Positions 45,500-53,777 of a DNA stretch of 64,000 bases are shown piece by piece (positions within the stretch are counted from its first letter, which is position 1; each line of letters starts with the position of its first letter). A program made the position numbers and the translations under genes. The stretch covers positions 62,001 through 126,000 of the forward strand of contig NZ_ATDL01000016.1 of the NCBI RefSeq assembly GCF_000416985.1. Reading direction: 5' to 3'. Below the pieces are notes generated by a model, which made no database searches, was not told the DNA's origin, and worked only from the letters and a program-made list of their open reading frames with translations. Origin of the DNA: Sphingobacterium paucimobilis HER1398. GTDB taxonomy: Bacteria; Bacteroidota; Bacteroidia; Sphingobacteriales; Sphingobacteriaceae.

Positions 45500-46252
45500 A
45501 TGTTAAGCATTAAAAATTTACATGCGTCTATAGAAGACAAACAAATATTAAAAGGATTAAACTTAGAAGTTAAACCAGGAGAAGTACACGCTATTATGGG
45601 GCCTAACGGCGCCGGTAAAAGTACTTTGGGAAATGTGCTTGCGGGTAGAGACTCTTACGAAGTAACAGAAGGAACAGCCATGTTGGATGGAGTTGATCTA
45701 TTGGATCTGTCACCAGAAGACAGAGCGAGAGAAGGATTGTTCTTGGCGTTTCAATATCCTGTAGAAATTCCTGGGGTTTCAAATATCAACTTCCTGAAAA
45801 CAGCGGTTAATGATATTCGTGAGTACAAAGGATTGCCTCCAATGGAAGCCAAAGAATTTTTAAAAACGGTAAAAGAAAAGCAACAGTTAGTAGAATTCTC
45901 CGCTAATTTAGCGAACCGTTCTTTGAATGAAGGTTTCTCTGGTGGAGAGAAGAAGCGTAATGAGATTTTTCAACTAGCCATGTTAAATCCGAAATTGTCA
46001 ATTTTAGATGAGACGGATTCAGGATTGGATATTGATGCATTGCGTATTGTGGCCAATGGAGTGAATCAGCTTCGTTCAAAAGACAACGCATTCGTCGTAA
46101 TTACACACTACCAGCGTTTATTGGATTATATCGTTCCGGACTTTGTGCACGTACTCTATGATGGACGTATCGTGAAAACAGGAACAAAAGAGCTGGCATT
46201 AGAGCTTGAGGAAAAAGGCTACGATTGGCTTAAAGAGTTGGAAGCTCAATAA
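45500..46252 (+). CDS. sufC: Fe-S cluster assembly ATPase SufC
   Basis: 250 residues. ABC-type ATPase: Walker A GPNGAGKST, signature FSGGEKKRNE, Walker B LSILDETDSGLD (SufC carries DET where transporters have DEA), H-loop VITHYQR. It powers the SufBC2D scaffold. It lies between sufB and sufD with gaps of about 85 and 107 bases. Confidence 0.97.
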   Translation: MLSIKNLHASIEDKQILKGLNLEVKPGEVHAIMGPNGAGKSTLGNVLAGRDSYEVTEGTAMLDGVDLLDLSPEDRAREGLFLAFQYPVEIPGVSNINFLKTAVNDIREYKGLPPMEAKEFLKTVKEKQQLVEFSANLANRSLNEGFSGGEKKRNEIFQLAMLNPKLSILDETDSGLDIDALRIVANGVNQLRSKDNAFVVITHYQRLLDYIVPDFVHVLYDGRIVKTGTKELALELEEKGYDWLKELEAQ

Positions 46253-46359
46253 GGCTAATCGGAAGATATAAAGAGCGCTTTGAATATTATTCGGAGCCAT
46301 TTACAAAAAATAGATTCGCTTTGAAGGATTTGGTGTCGGGCGGGTTGAAAAATAATAAC

Positions 46360-47667
46360 ATGAGTACTATAGTAGCAAATTCTTTATTCGAACAGTTGGC
46401 TTCTACTTTTCAAGAGTTGGAATCGACTAATGAACCTTCATCGTTAAAAGAGATACGAAAGGGTGCCTTTGCTCAATTCGAGCAGCAGGGATTCCCTACG
46501 GTGAAAAATGAGGATTGGAAATATACAAACATCCATAGTCTGGTTAATAAAACTTATTTATTGAACGAAGATGTGGATGTGTCAGATTTGGATCTTAGCC
46601 AAGCGGATATCCCTGGTTTAGATGCACATCGTATCGTGTTGATCAATGGGCAATATGTACTTGCTTTTTCTTCATTGGAAGATGAGGTCGGTGTTACAGT
46701 AAAGCCAATTGAGGAAGCGGTGTCAGAACAAGCTTTTCAAAAGCACTTTGCTCAACATGCCGATAAAACAGGAAGTGCTGTAGTAGCATTAAATACAGCT
46801 TTACATACTTCCGGACTCTATCTAGCTGTGGGTAAGAGTAAGATTGTTTCCAAGCCTATTCAGATAGTTCACGTAGCTACGGGCAATAGCGATTTCTTTG
46901 CACAGACTAGAAATTTGTATGTCATCGAAGCAAATGCCGAAGTAGAGATTATTGAGTCTTTTATTACCTTGGAAAATTCTGCAAAGAACTTACAGAATAA
47001 GGTAACGGAGATTGTGTTAGATGAGAATGCAAAAGTTCAGCACTATTATTTGCAGTTAGCATCTGAGGTTGGACATTATATCAACCATACTGAAGTTTAT
47101 CAGGCAAAGTATAGTCTGTACAATAACTACAACTGTAACTTTCCTGGGGTATCTTTTGTGCGCAATGATATTAATGTGCGTCTAGATGCAGAAAATGTAG
47201 AATCCCATTTGTATGGTATTAATCTATTAGCTGACAAGCAGCTTGTGGACAACCATACGATTGTAGATCATATGAAGCCTCATTGCGAGTCTTACGAGTG
47301 GTATAAGAATATTCCACAGGACGAGTCTACAGCCGTTTTTAATGGAAAGATATTCGTTCGTGAGGATGCGCAGAAAACAAATGCCTTCCAACAGAATAAC
47401 AATATGTTGATCGGTGATAAGTCAACAGTAAACACAAAACCTCAATTGGAAATATTTGCGGACGATGTCAAATGTTCACATGGTTGTACTATGGGGCAGT
47501 TTGATGAGGAAGCGCTTTTTTATCTACGAGCGAGAGGAATTGGCGAAGAGTCGGCGAGGACCTTGCTAGTCCATGCATTTGCATTTGACGTGACTTCTAG
47601 ATTCTCTAATGAGGTCGTAAGAGAATATGTTGAAAATTTAGTCTCTAAAGGACTTGAGAAAAAGTAA
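46360..47667 (+). CDS. sufD: Fe-S cluster assembly protein SufD
   Basis: 435 residues from the ATG at 46360 (MSTIVANSLF); a TTG-started frame from 46321 would add 13 unlikely residues. The C-terminal half has the SufBD core (DDVKCSHGCTMGQFDEEALFYLRARGI). It binds SufB and SufC and is needed for iron entry to the complex. A terminator follows. No SufS desulfurase gene lies between sufD and that terminator, nor elsewhere in the window. Confidence 0.95.
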   Translation: MSTIVANSLFEQLASTFQELESTNEPSSLKEIRKGAFAQFEQQGFPTVKNEDWKYTNIHSLVNKTYLLNEDVDVSDLDLSQADIPGLDAHRIVLINGQYVLAFSSLEDEVGVTVKPIEEAVSEQAFQKHFAQHADKTGSAVVALNTALHTSGLYLAVGKSKIVSKPIQIVHVATGNSDFFAQTRNLYVIEANAEVEIIESFITLENSAKNLQNKVTEIVLDENAKVQHYYLQLASEVGHYINHTEVYQAKYSLYNNYNCNFPGVSFVRNDINVRLDAENVESHLYGINLLADKQLVDNHTIVDHMKPHCESYEWYKNIPQDESTAVFNGKIFVREDAQKTNAFQQNNNMLIGDKSTVNTKPQLEIFADDVKCSHGCTMGQFDEEALFYLRARGIGEESARTLLVHAFAFDVTSRFSNEVVREYVENLVSKGLEKK

Positions 47668-47690
47668 TTAATAGTAGTGTAGTTTATATT

Positions 47691-47724
47691 AAAGCGTCTA
47701 GGATTTTTCTTGGACGCTTTTTTG
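47691..47724 (+). terminator. Terminator of the suf operon
   Basis: AAAGCGTC (47691-47698) pairs with GACGCTTT (47713-47720), 14-base loop, then a run of T. Confidence 0.8.
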
Positions 47725-48012
47725 TTTGTTATTATTCGGAGGTGTTTAGTCTTATTGAAAGATAGAATGGTGCGCAAAAGATTGATACAGAGCTTGTTTT
47801 TTAGGCTAAGAGTAAGCTCTTCGAAAGTTTTGACGAGTTCTTGATCTAGAGGCATCTCTTTTTATATTTGTGCAGGCTGTATATTGTCACGAATTAACTT
47901 TCTATTTGTAGGAGCTTTCTTTGTCCTGTGCATAACAAGTTCTGGTTCGGAAAAAGTAAGCTGTATTTTTAGGAGAGTTTGTTGTTGAGGTGGTTGATAG
48001 AGCTCATAATAA

Positions 48013-48042
48013 AAAAAGCTCCGAAATTTAGGAGCTTTTTTT
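48013..48042 (-). terminator. Terminator of the tRNA-Gly gene
   Basis: AAAAAGCTCC pairs with GGAGCTTTTT around an 8-base loop, with A-run and T-run ends. It lies 10 bases past the tRNA 3' end on the minus strand. Confidence 0.8.
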
Positions 48043-48051
48043 ATTATTATG

Positions 48052-48124
48052 AGCGAAAGACGAGATTCGAACTCGCGACCCCAACCTTGGCAAGGTTGTG
48101 CTCTACCAACTGAGCTACTTTCGC
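48052..48124 (-). tRNA. tRNA-Gly (anticodon GCC)
   Basis: 73 bases on the minus strand. The acceptor stem is GCGAAAG/CTTTCGC with discriminator T. The D arm has AGCTCAGTTGGTAGAGC. The anticodon stem CAACC/GGTTG encloses TTGCCAA, anticodon GCC. The T arm contains GTTCGAATC. The 3' CCA is not encoded and must be added. Confidence 0.95.
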
Positions 48125-48185
48125 TTGTTTTGTGATACAAAAGTAAGGTATTTTACGATGCTTGTCAAGAGGAATAGTAAAATAC

Positions 48186-49733
48186 TTAAAGAGATTTGTA
48201 TAGGGCATCTACACAGTTTATTCCGTCGATGGCTGCGGAGACAATTCCTCCTGCGTAGCCGGCGCCTTCAGCACAAGGGTAGAGTCCTTTTATTTGGGGA
48301 TGTTGTAGCGTTTCTTTATCCCGAGGTATCCTTATCGGAGATGAAGTCCTTGATTCTACTCCGACCAAGATTGCTTCGTTGGTATAATAGCCTCTCATCT
48401 TTTTGCCGAATATAGGCAGCGCACCACGAAGAGCTTCATGGACAAAGCTAGGGAGGACCTCGTTAAGATCTGCTGATTTGGTGCCAGGTTTGTAGGAGTT
48501 GACAGGCAGGTCTTGGGATAATCTGTTTTCGACAAAGTCAACCATACGCTGCGCAGGAGCTACAAGCTGGCCTCCTCCTAATTGGTGGGCTTTTTGTTCG
48601 ACTTTTCGTTGGAAGTCAAGAAGAGCGAATGGGTTATTGAGGGCATTGGGAATATCTTCTAGGTTGATCTGGATGACTGTTCCTGAATTGGCTGTAATGT
48701 TATTTCTTTTAGAGGGCGACCAACCGTTAACCACGATTTCATCGGGTTCGGTTGAACAGGGGGCTATAATTCCTCCAGGACACATACAAAAAGAGAAAAC
48801 ACCTCTGTCATTCACCTGTTCGACAAGACTATAATAGGCAGGAGGAAGATTTTCGTGACGCGTACTGCAATGATATTGAGCTTGGTCAATAATGGATTGA
48901 GGGTGTTCTATCCGTACGCCCAGAGCAAAAGGTTTGGCTTCAAGTTGCCAGTTTTTTTTCCGAAACAATTCATAGATATCCCTTGCTGAATGCCCCGTTG
49001 CCAATAGGATATGGTTGGCTTCAAATCGTTTGCCATCTGCTGTTGTTACCGCAGTGACCTCATCAAATTGAACGATGATGTCGTCGACCCTGCTGTCAAA
49101 ATGGATTTCTCCTCCCATTTCTAAAATGCGGGTACGCATATCTTCAATAATATGGGGAAGCTTGTTGGTTCCGATATGAGGGCGGGCATCTACTAAGATA
49201 TCCGCATCTGCACCATGTTCTACGAATATGGAAAGTACCTTTTCTACGTTTCCTCTTTTGTCCGATCGGGTATACAATTTACCATCGGAGTACGTGCCGG
49301 CACCTCCTTCTCCAAAGCAGTAGTTGGATTCTGGGTTTACTACTCCGTCCCGATTGATTCTGGCTAAATCTCTGCGACGGTCTCTTACGGATTTACCTCT
49401 TTCCAAGACAATTGGCTTTAGGCCAATTTCCAAACAACGATAGGCAGCGAACAAGCCAGCAGGCCCGGCACCGATAATAATTACAGGCTTGGCATCCTTT
49501 ACCTGTTGGAGATTTGATGTGAATTGGTGCAGAATGGGAGATTCGTCTATGAAAAATACAACCCGTATTCTGTATACAACGGCTCTAGACCGAGCATCAA
49601 TAGAGCGTTTACGAATATGGATGCCCTTGATACGATTGGGACTGATCTTTAATTTAATGGATCCTTGCTGGATAATATAATTTTCGTCCTTGATAAAGTC
49701 GGGGCTTATTGCCAATTCAATCTCTTTCTGCAT
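48186..49733 (-). CDS. FAD-dependent dehydrogenase (COG2509-like)
   Basis: 515 residues. The N-terminal ~90 residues form a small domain (IHIRKRSIDARSRAVVYRIRVVFF). A Rossmann FAD-binding motif follows, IIGAGPAGLFAAYRCLE near 96-112, then YCFGEGGAGTYSDGKLYTR. The C-terminal end reads YPCAEGAGYAGGIVSAAIDG. This is the pattern of an uncharacterised flavoprotein family close to BaiN/HI0933-type oxidoreductases. Substrate and electron partner are unknown; cytoplasmic. Single gene. Confidence 0.85.
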   Translation of the reverse strand: MQKEIELAISPDFIKDENYIIQQGSIKLKISPNRIKGIHIRKRSIDARSRAVVYRIRVVFFIDESPILHQFTSNLQQVKDAKPVIIIGAGPAGLFAAYRCLEIGLKPIVLERGKSVRDRRRDLARINRDGVVNPESNYCFGEGGAGTYSDGKLYTRSDKRGNVEKVLSIFVEHGADADILVDARPHIGTNKLPHIIEDMRTRILEMGGEIHFDSRVDDIIVQFDEVTAVTTADGKRFEANHILLATGHSARDIYELFRKKNWQLEAKPFALGVRIEHPQSIIDQAQYHCSTRHENLPPAYYSLVEQVNDRGVFSFCMCPGGIIAPCSTEPDEIVVNGWSPSKRNNITANSGTVIQINLEDIPNALNNPFALLDFQRKVEQKAHQLGGGQLVAPAQRMVDFVENRLSQDLPVNSYKPGTKSADLNEVLPSFVHEALRGALPIFGKKMRGYYTNEAILVGVESRTSSPIRIPRDKETLQHPQIKGLYPCAEGAGYAGGIVSAAIDGINCVDALYKSL

Positions 49734-49877
49734 ACTGTGTTAAGTTGGGTTTTTATCCCACAATCGAGTACAAAAGTAACAATTTGGCCGACATATATCG
49801 ATATCAAAAAGTTGGCATTAGCTTTGTTTTTGAAAACTAATTTGTACTTTTAAGGAACTAGATTTAAAATAATTCAT

Positions 49878-50456
49878 ATGAATAGATTATTAATTGCAAT
49901 TATCGGGTTGTTTACTGCGCTTTCTTTTAGTTCATGCGGTTATAATACCATGGTTTCTAAAGATGAAAATGTTAAAGCGAAATGGGCACAGGTTGAGAAT
50001 GCTTACCAACGACGGGCTGATTTGATTCCAAATCTGGTTTCGACGGTCAAAGGTGCTGCACAACATGAACAGGGTACTTTGACTGCTGTGGTTGAAGCAA
50101 GGGCCAAGGCAACCTCTGTCAGCGTTAACCCTGAAAATCTGACAGAAGAATCTATTGCAGAGTTTCAAAAAACACAAGACGCATTGTCGCAATCTATCGG
50201 ACGCTTATTGGTCAGTGTGGAGGCTTATCCTGATTTGAAAGCCAATCAGAGTTTCCAAGAATTGCAAGCCCAATTAGAAGGAACGGAAAACCGTATTTCT
50301 GTCGAGCGGAGGGCATATAATGAAGCTGTTCAGGATTATAATACGACGGTGAGAAGTTTTCCGAATAATATTGTAGCTGGAATGTTTGGTTTTAAATCAA
50401 AAGGAACATTTCAAGCTACAGAAGGTTCTGATAAAGCACCTACAGTATCTTTCTAA
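49878..50456 (+). CDS. lemA: LemA-family protein
   Basis: 192 residues with a lipoprotein-like start (LSFSSCGYNTMVSKDE, Cys20). The LemA core is clear: VKAKWAQVENAYQRRADLIPNLVSTVKGAAQHEQGTL, then SFQELQAQLEGTENRISVERRAYNEAVQDYN. This helical-bundle protein is often encoded beside TPM-domain proteins, as here. Role unknown; it may act in envelope maintenance. Confidence 0.93.
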   Translation: MNRLLIAIIGLFTALSFSSCGYNTMVSKDENVKAKWAQVENAYQRRADLIPNLVSTVKGAAQHEQGTLTAVVEARAKATSVSVNPENLTEESIAEFQKTQDALSQSIGRLLVSVEAYPDLKANQSFQELQAQLEGTENRISVERRAYNEAVQDYNTTVRSFPNNIVAGMFGFKSKGTFQATEGSDKAPTVSF

Positions 50457-50550
50457 TGTTTTATAAAAAACAATTATTGTTAAGATAAGGGAGGATGGGT
50501 ATTGGTGTCCAGTACTCATCTTTTTTTTATAGATTTTAAACTGGCATCGC

Positions 50551-50985
50551 ATGTCTATTTTAAATACAGAGGAACAAGAGCGGATAGCGCATGCTGTCAG
50601 TCTAGCTGAAAATAAAACTTCGGGGGAGATACGTATTGTGGTCGAGAATGTGGTAGGTGATGTTACTGTGCTTGAGAAGGCCTCACAGTATTTTCAAGAA
50701 TTGGATATGCATAAGACAGTACTACGCAATGGCGTACTGATCTATGTAGCTGTTGTTGATCACCAATTTGCTATTATCGGTGATATTGGGATTAACACAC
50801 GTGTGGACAAGGATTTCTGGGAAGCCACAAAAGAAAAGATGCTGATTCATTTTAGAACAGGAAATTTCTTTGCGGGCTTAGTTGAAGGGATAGATCAGGC
50901 TGGCGAGCAACTTCATCTTTTCTTTCCCAGACAGAAGGATGATATCAATGAACTGCCGAACGAAGTGTATTTTGGAAGGAATTAA
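50551..50985 (+). CDS. TPM-domain protein without signal peptide
   Basis: 144 residues. TPM (TLP18.3/Psb32/MOLO-1) pattern: EEQERIAHAVSLAENKTSGEIRIVVEN, then GVLIYVAVVDHQFAIIGDIGINTRV and a FFAGLVEGIDQAGEQL end. No signal peptide or membrane helix is evident, unlike the following TPM gene. Second in the LemA-TPM-TPM series; the TPM pair may be partners of LemA. Confidence 0.85.
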   Translation: MSILNTEEQERIAHAVSLAENKTSGEIRIVVENVVGDVTVLEKASQYFQELDMHKTVLRNGVLIYVAVVDHQFAIIGDIGINTRVDKDFWEATKEKMLIHFRTGNFFAGLVEGIDQAGEQLHLFFPRQKDDINELPNEVYFGRN

Positions 50986-51108
50986 CCCTCCTTATTCTAT
51001 TGGGGGTTCCTATCTAAATAGTCTCGAAAATAACGTGGGGACTGCTGTGGAGCTAGGCTCAAAGTATCTCTTTCTAGAGAAGATTATATATTCAAATAAG
51101 CGATTTCA

Positions 51109-51936
51109 ATGAAAAATACCAGAAAAATCTTCTATTCGTTGATTTTAAATATGGTGGTTTTGTTTCTACTGTCTTTTGTTTATGCATCAGTAGCTATAGG
51201 CCAGGAATTTCCTTCGGTATCAAAAACATTGGTCACCGATTATACCAATACGCTGACTTCTTCCGAAATACAGGCTTTGGAACGTAAGCTTGTAGCATTT
51301 GATGACAGTACTTCTACGCAGATAGCGGTTGTATTGGTTAATTCGACCGGTGGATACGATATTGCTGACTATGCTGTTCGTTTAGCGCAAAAGTGGGGGG
51401 TAGGGAGCAAAAAATATAATAATGGCGTTATGTTGCTTGCAGCTATAGGCGATCGCGCTGTTACCATTCAGACAGGTTACGGTATAGAAGGGGCGATACC
51501 AGATGCTATTGCTTATCGAATCATTGAAAATGATATTAAGCCAGCCTTTCGTTCGGGTGATTACTACCAAGGATTGAATGAAGCAACCAGTTCTATTATT
51601 TCTTATACGAAAGGAGAATATAAAGCTGAGCCTAAGGCTTCGTCCGAATCGGGAGGGAGTCGTATTGGGGGGCTGTTTGTGATCATCGTTATTTTTATTA
51701 TCATCTCCTTGATCTCTAAGGGAGGAGGGGGGCGTAATAAAGGACGACGGGTTATTGATGGCAAAGGGTCTTCTGATCTTTTCTGGTGGATGTTGTTAAA
51801 TGGATTAGGTGGTTCCCGAGGTGGTTCAGACCGAGACGGAGGCTTTGGTGGCGGCTTCGGCGGCGGTAGTGGTGGTGGTTTTGGAGGTTTTGGCGGCGGA
51901 GGTTTTGGTGGAGGTGGCGCTAGTGGCCGTTGGTAA
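51109..51936 (+). CDS. Secreted TPM-domain membrane protein with glycine-rich tail (YgcG type)
   Basis: 275 residues. A signal sequence (cleavage near AIGQ-E) is followed by a TPM domain at about 35-170 (VTDYTNTLTSSEIQALERKL, TGYGIEGAIPDAIAYRIIENDIKPAFR). A membrane helix lies near 190-208 (GGLFVIIVIFIIISLIS), and a C-terminal ~40 residues of Gly and Phe end ASGRW. This matches YgcG-like proteins. The TPM domain would lie in the periplasm. Third gene of the LemA series. Confidence 0.9.
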   Translation: MKNTRKIFYSLILNMVVLFLLSFVYASVAIGQEFPSVSKTLVTDYTNTLTSSEIQALERKLVAFDDSTSTQIAVVLVNSTGGYDIADYAVRLAQKWGVGSKKYNNGVMLLAAIGDRAVTIQTGYGIEGAIPDAIAYRIIENDIKPAFRSGDYYQGLNEATSSIISYTKGEYKAEPKASSESGGSRIGGLFVIIVIFIIISLISKGGGGRNKGRRVIDGKGSSDLFWWMLLNGLGGSRGGSDRDGGFGGGFGGGSGGGFGGFGGGGFGGGGASGRW

Positions 51937-51973
51937 TAGAATATAGAGTAAGTAAAGTTAATTAAATATAGAT

Positions 51974-53101
51974 ATGATGAAGAAAATGTTAATGTGTAGT
52001 ATCGCTATGCTACCCGCAATGATTTTTGCGCAAGAACAATATACCATCAAAGGTAAAATCGGAAAATTTAATGCGCCTGCTAAGGTGTATATGCAATACA
52101 GAGACAATGGACAGGAAAAACTTGATTCAGCCTCTTTTACAAATGGAGAATTTAAGTTTAATAGTGTCGTCAATGAGCCTACACAGGCTTATTTGATCTT
52201 GTCTCCAGAAGGTAAGGCGCTACGGCAGTTACAGGCTCCAGATTTTGGCTCGTTATACCTTTCAAAAGGAGTGATATCTGTTGTTGGCAATTCGTTGAAG
52301 GAGGCCAAGGTCTCTGGGAATGCGATCAATGATGAATTTGCAAAATATCAGGCTGCCGGAAAAGATTTGGCTGAAGCTATGGATGCATTGAACAGTGAAT
52401 TCTATGGAGCTAGTGATGAACAGAAAAGTGATGAGACATTCATTGCTTCTTTACAGCAGCGGGCACAAGATATTTATAAGAAACAAGAGCTCGTAGATAA
52501 CGAGTACATCAAAGTAAACCCCAATAGTTATGTAACGCTTACGCTGTTGGATGAGAAAATAAGCCCTGAAAATGTACTTGACCTAGAGGCAAACTTCAAC
52601 ACTTTGTCGCCAGCACTGAAGGCAACAACAAAGGGCAAGGCCGTGAGTGCTAAAATCGAGTCCATGCGTAAATTAGCGGTAGGTATGCCTGCTCCAGACT
52701 TTACATTGCCTGATACTGCAGGGAATGATATTGCACTTTCTTCTTTGAAAGGCAAGTACGTACTTGTTGATTTTTGGGCTTCATGGTGTGGGCCTTGTCG
52801 CCATGAAAATCCATTTGTGGTAGCTGCTTATAATAAGTTTAAAGATAAAGGCTTTACCGTGTTTGGAGTGTCCTTGGATAATCCTGGAAAGAAAGATGCT
52901 TGGACGGCTGCGATCGAAGAAGATAAGCTGGGACAATGGCAGCATGTGTCGGACTTGAAGGGATGGAAATCAGCTGTTGTGGAGCTTTACGCTATTAACG
53001 GTATTCCTCAAAACTATCTGTTGGACAGAGATGGAAAGATTGTTGCATCCAATTTACGTGGAGAGGCTTTAGAAGCGAAACTGGCAGAACTGCTTAAATA
53101 A
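51974..53101 (+). CDS. TlpA-like thioredoxin with N-terminal DUF4369 domain
   Basis: 375 residues with a signal peptide (cleavage near IFA-Q). DUF4369-like beta region at about 20-120 (YTIKGKIGKFNAPAKVYMQY), a helical linker, and a thioredoxin fold from 235 with WASWCGPC. It acts as a periplasmic disulfide reductase or isomerase. It is followed by its own terminator, so coupling to the peptide genes downstream is only by proximity. Confidence 0.9.
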   Translation: MMKKMLMCSIAMLPAMIFAQEQYTIKGKIGKFNAPAKVYMQYRDNGQEKLDSASFTNGEFKFNSVVNEPTQAYLILSPEGKALRQLQAPDFGSLYLSKGVISVVGNSLKEAKVSGNAINDEFAKYQAAGKDLAEAMDALNSEFYGASDEQKSDETFIASLQQRAQDIYKKQELVDNEYIKVNPNSYVTLTLLDEKISPENVLDLEANFNTLSPALKATTKGKAVSAKIESMRKLAVGMPAPDFTLPDTAGNDIALSSLKGKYVLVDFWASWCGPCRHENPFVVAAYNKFKDKGFTVFGVSLDNPGKKDAWTAAIEEDKLGQWQHVSDLKGWKSAVVELYAINGIPQNYLLDRDGKIVASNLRGEALEAKLAELLK

Positions 53102-53118
53102 GATTCCTTAAATTGAAG

Positions 53119-53157
53119 AAAGGGCTGTCTCCTAATAATGGAGACAGCCTTTTTTTT
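53119..53157 (+). terminator. Terminator after the TlpA-like gene
   Basis: GGCTGTCTCC (53123-53132) pairs with GGAGACAGCC (53140-53149) around 7 bases, followed by eight T. Confidence 0.9.
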
Positions 53158-53193
53158 GTTTAAACAGCAGCCTTTTGATTAAAAAGATTTTTA

Positions 53194-53230
53194 CACTGCT
53201 TTTTTTGTGCATTCGGAGAATGGATCTTTG
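53194..53230 (+). promoter_or_regulatory. Promoter-like element, first copy
   Basis: CACTGCTTTTTTTGTGCATT (53194-53213) with GATCTTTG at 53223-53230. TTTG at the end of the T-run lies 15 bases before this box, as in the second copy. The box matches TAnnTTTG except for its first base. Confidence 0.45.
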
Positions 53231-53265
53231 AATTAGAAATTGAGTTTGATAGATAAATAGTTGAA

Positions 53266-53340
53266 ATGATGATACGTGATCAAAAAAATAGGTTGAACAG
53301 TCTGACAATAGTAGGTGAAGTTGTATGGTTTAAAAAATAA
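53266..53340 (+). pseudogene. Probable decayed leader of a double-glycine peptide
   Basis: A 24-codon frame between the two promoter copies. From the in-frame TTG at 53293 it reads LNSLTIVGEVVWFKK, whose start resembles MESLTEKE of the first intact peptide, and both are preceded by AATAGG. The GG site and core are missing. It is best explained as the remnant of a tandem duplication; it might also be a chance frame. Confidence 0.35.
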
Positions 53341-53345
53341 TATTT

Positions 53346-53382
53346 CACTGCTTTTTTTGTGCATTGTGAGGAGATAATTTTG
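53346..53382 (+). promoter_or_regulatory. Promoter-like element, second copy, before the peptide genes
   Basis: The same 20-bp sequence as at 53194 recurs at 53346-53365, 152 bases later. It is followed by TAATTTTG (53375-53382), an exact TAnnTTTG -7 element. The spacer of 15 bases is short for a Bacteroidota -33/-7 pair but equal in both copies. Start of the first peptide gene is at 53435. Confidence 0.55.
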
Positions 53383-53434
53383 ATGAAGAATAGTGATCAA
53401 CAGAATAAATGATAATTATAAAAAAATAAATAGG

Positions 53435-53572
53435 ATGGAAAGCTTAACAGAAAAGGAACTTTTAGAAATACAGGGAGGCTATAGTCTGGGTGTAAATTAT
53501 ATCTCGTGTGAGGTGATGATGGAAAGTGTCCATAGAGGAGGATACTCCGTTAAGGTAAATCAGAAAATTTAA
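53435..53572 (+). CDS. Double-glycine leader peptide 1 (class II bacteriocin-like)
   Basis: 45 residues. The leader MESLTEKELLEIQGG fits the bacteriocin leader pattern L-[ST]-x-x-E-L-x-x-I-x-G-G exactly. Cleavage after Gly15 would release a 30-residue peptide starting YSLGVNYISCEVMMES, with one Cys, a central RGG and a basic end (VKVNQKI). Such peptides are cut and exported by C39-peptidase ABC transporters; none is in the window. First of three such genes in a row. Function (toxin, signal or RiPP precursor) is open. Confidence 0.7.
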   Translation: MESLTEKELLEIQGGYSLGVNYISCEVMMESVHRGGYSVKVNQKI

Positions 53573-53589
53573 ACAACTAATATAAAAAA

Positions 53590-53760
53590 ATGATGAATTT
53601 AAAATTAAATGATCTTGATGTCCAAGAGTTGGATTCGCAAGAAATGAAAATGGTTGATGGCGGTATTTGGCCAACAGTATTAGGTGGATTGTTGCTTTAT
53701 GGCATAGTAAGTGCTATAGAGAATCCAAAAGAATTTCGTGACGGTTTTTTAGGAAGATAA
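53590..53760 (+). CDS. Double-glycine leader peptide 2
   Basis: 56 residues (two adjacent ATG; the second gives 55). The leader ends LDSQEMKMVDGG, with the same L-x-x-[KQ]-E-[LM]-x4-G-G spacing as its neighbours, but has about 9-10 extra residues in front. The core of 31 residues starts IWPTVLGGLLLYGIVSAIE: a hydrophobic stretch with a second GG, followed by a charged tail (NPKEFRDGFLGR). It looks membrane-active. 17 bases separate it from peptide 1, and 17 from the preferred start of peptide 3. Confidence 0.7.
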   Translation: MMNLKLNDLDVQELDSQEMKMVDGGIWPTVLGGLLLYGIVSAIENPKEFRDGFLGR

Positions 53761-53777
53761 TTTAAATGAGACTTGAA

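Larger units (their letters stand above)
47668..48051. other. 384-base region between sufD and the tRNA gene
   Basis: Contains the suf terminator (47691-47724) and the tRNA terminator (48013-48042). An open frame on the minus strand crosses into the tRNA and another overlaps sufD; neither resembles a protein. Nothing else was seen. Confidence 0.6.
53102..53434 (+). other. 333-base leader region of the double-glycine peptide genes
   Basis: After the TlpA terminator the region holds two copies of a 20-bp element (53194-53213 and 53346-53365), each followed at the same distance by a -7-like box. It also holds a short open frame (53266-53340) that looks like a decayed leader copy. These parts are listed separately. 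No RNA gene was recognised. Confidence 0.6.

Noticed and set aside
47862..48140. A 92-codon open frame on the minus strand across the tRNA-Gly gene
   Set aside because: Its first half is simply the tRNA read as protein (SSVGRAQPCQGWGREFESRL), a well-known false gene.
53480..53512. Resemblance of YSLGV...C in peptide 1 to the pediocin box YGNGV-x-C
   Set aside because: Only Y, G and V agree, the Cys spacing differs and the second Cys is absent, so assignment to class IIa is not supported.
53462..53674. A 70-codon frame on the minus strand under peptides 1 and 2
   Set aside because: It is antisense to two frames with matching leader motifs and has no recognisable feature.
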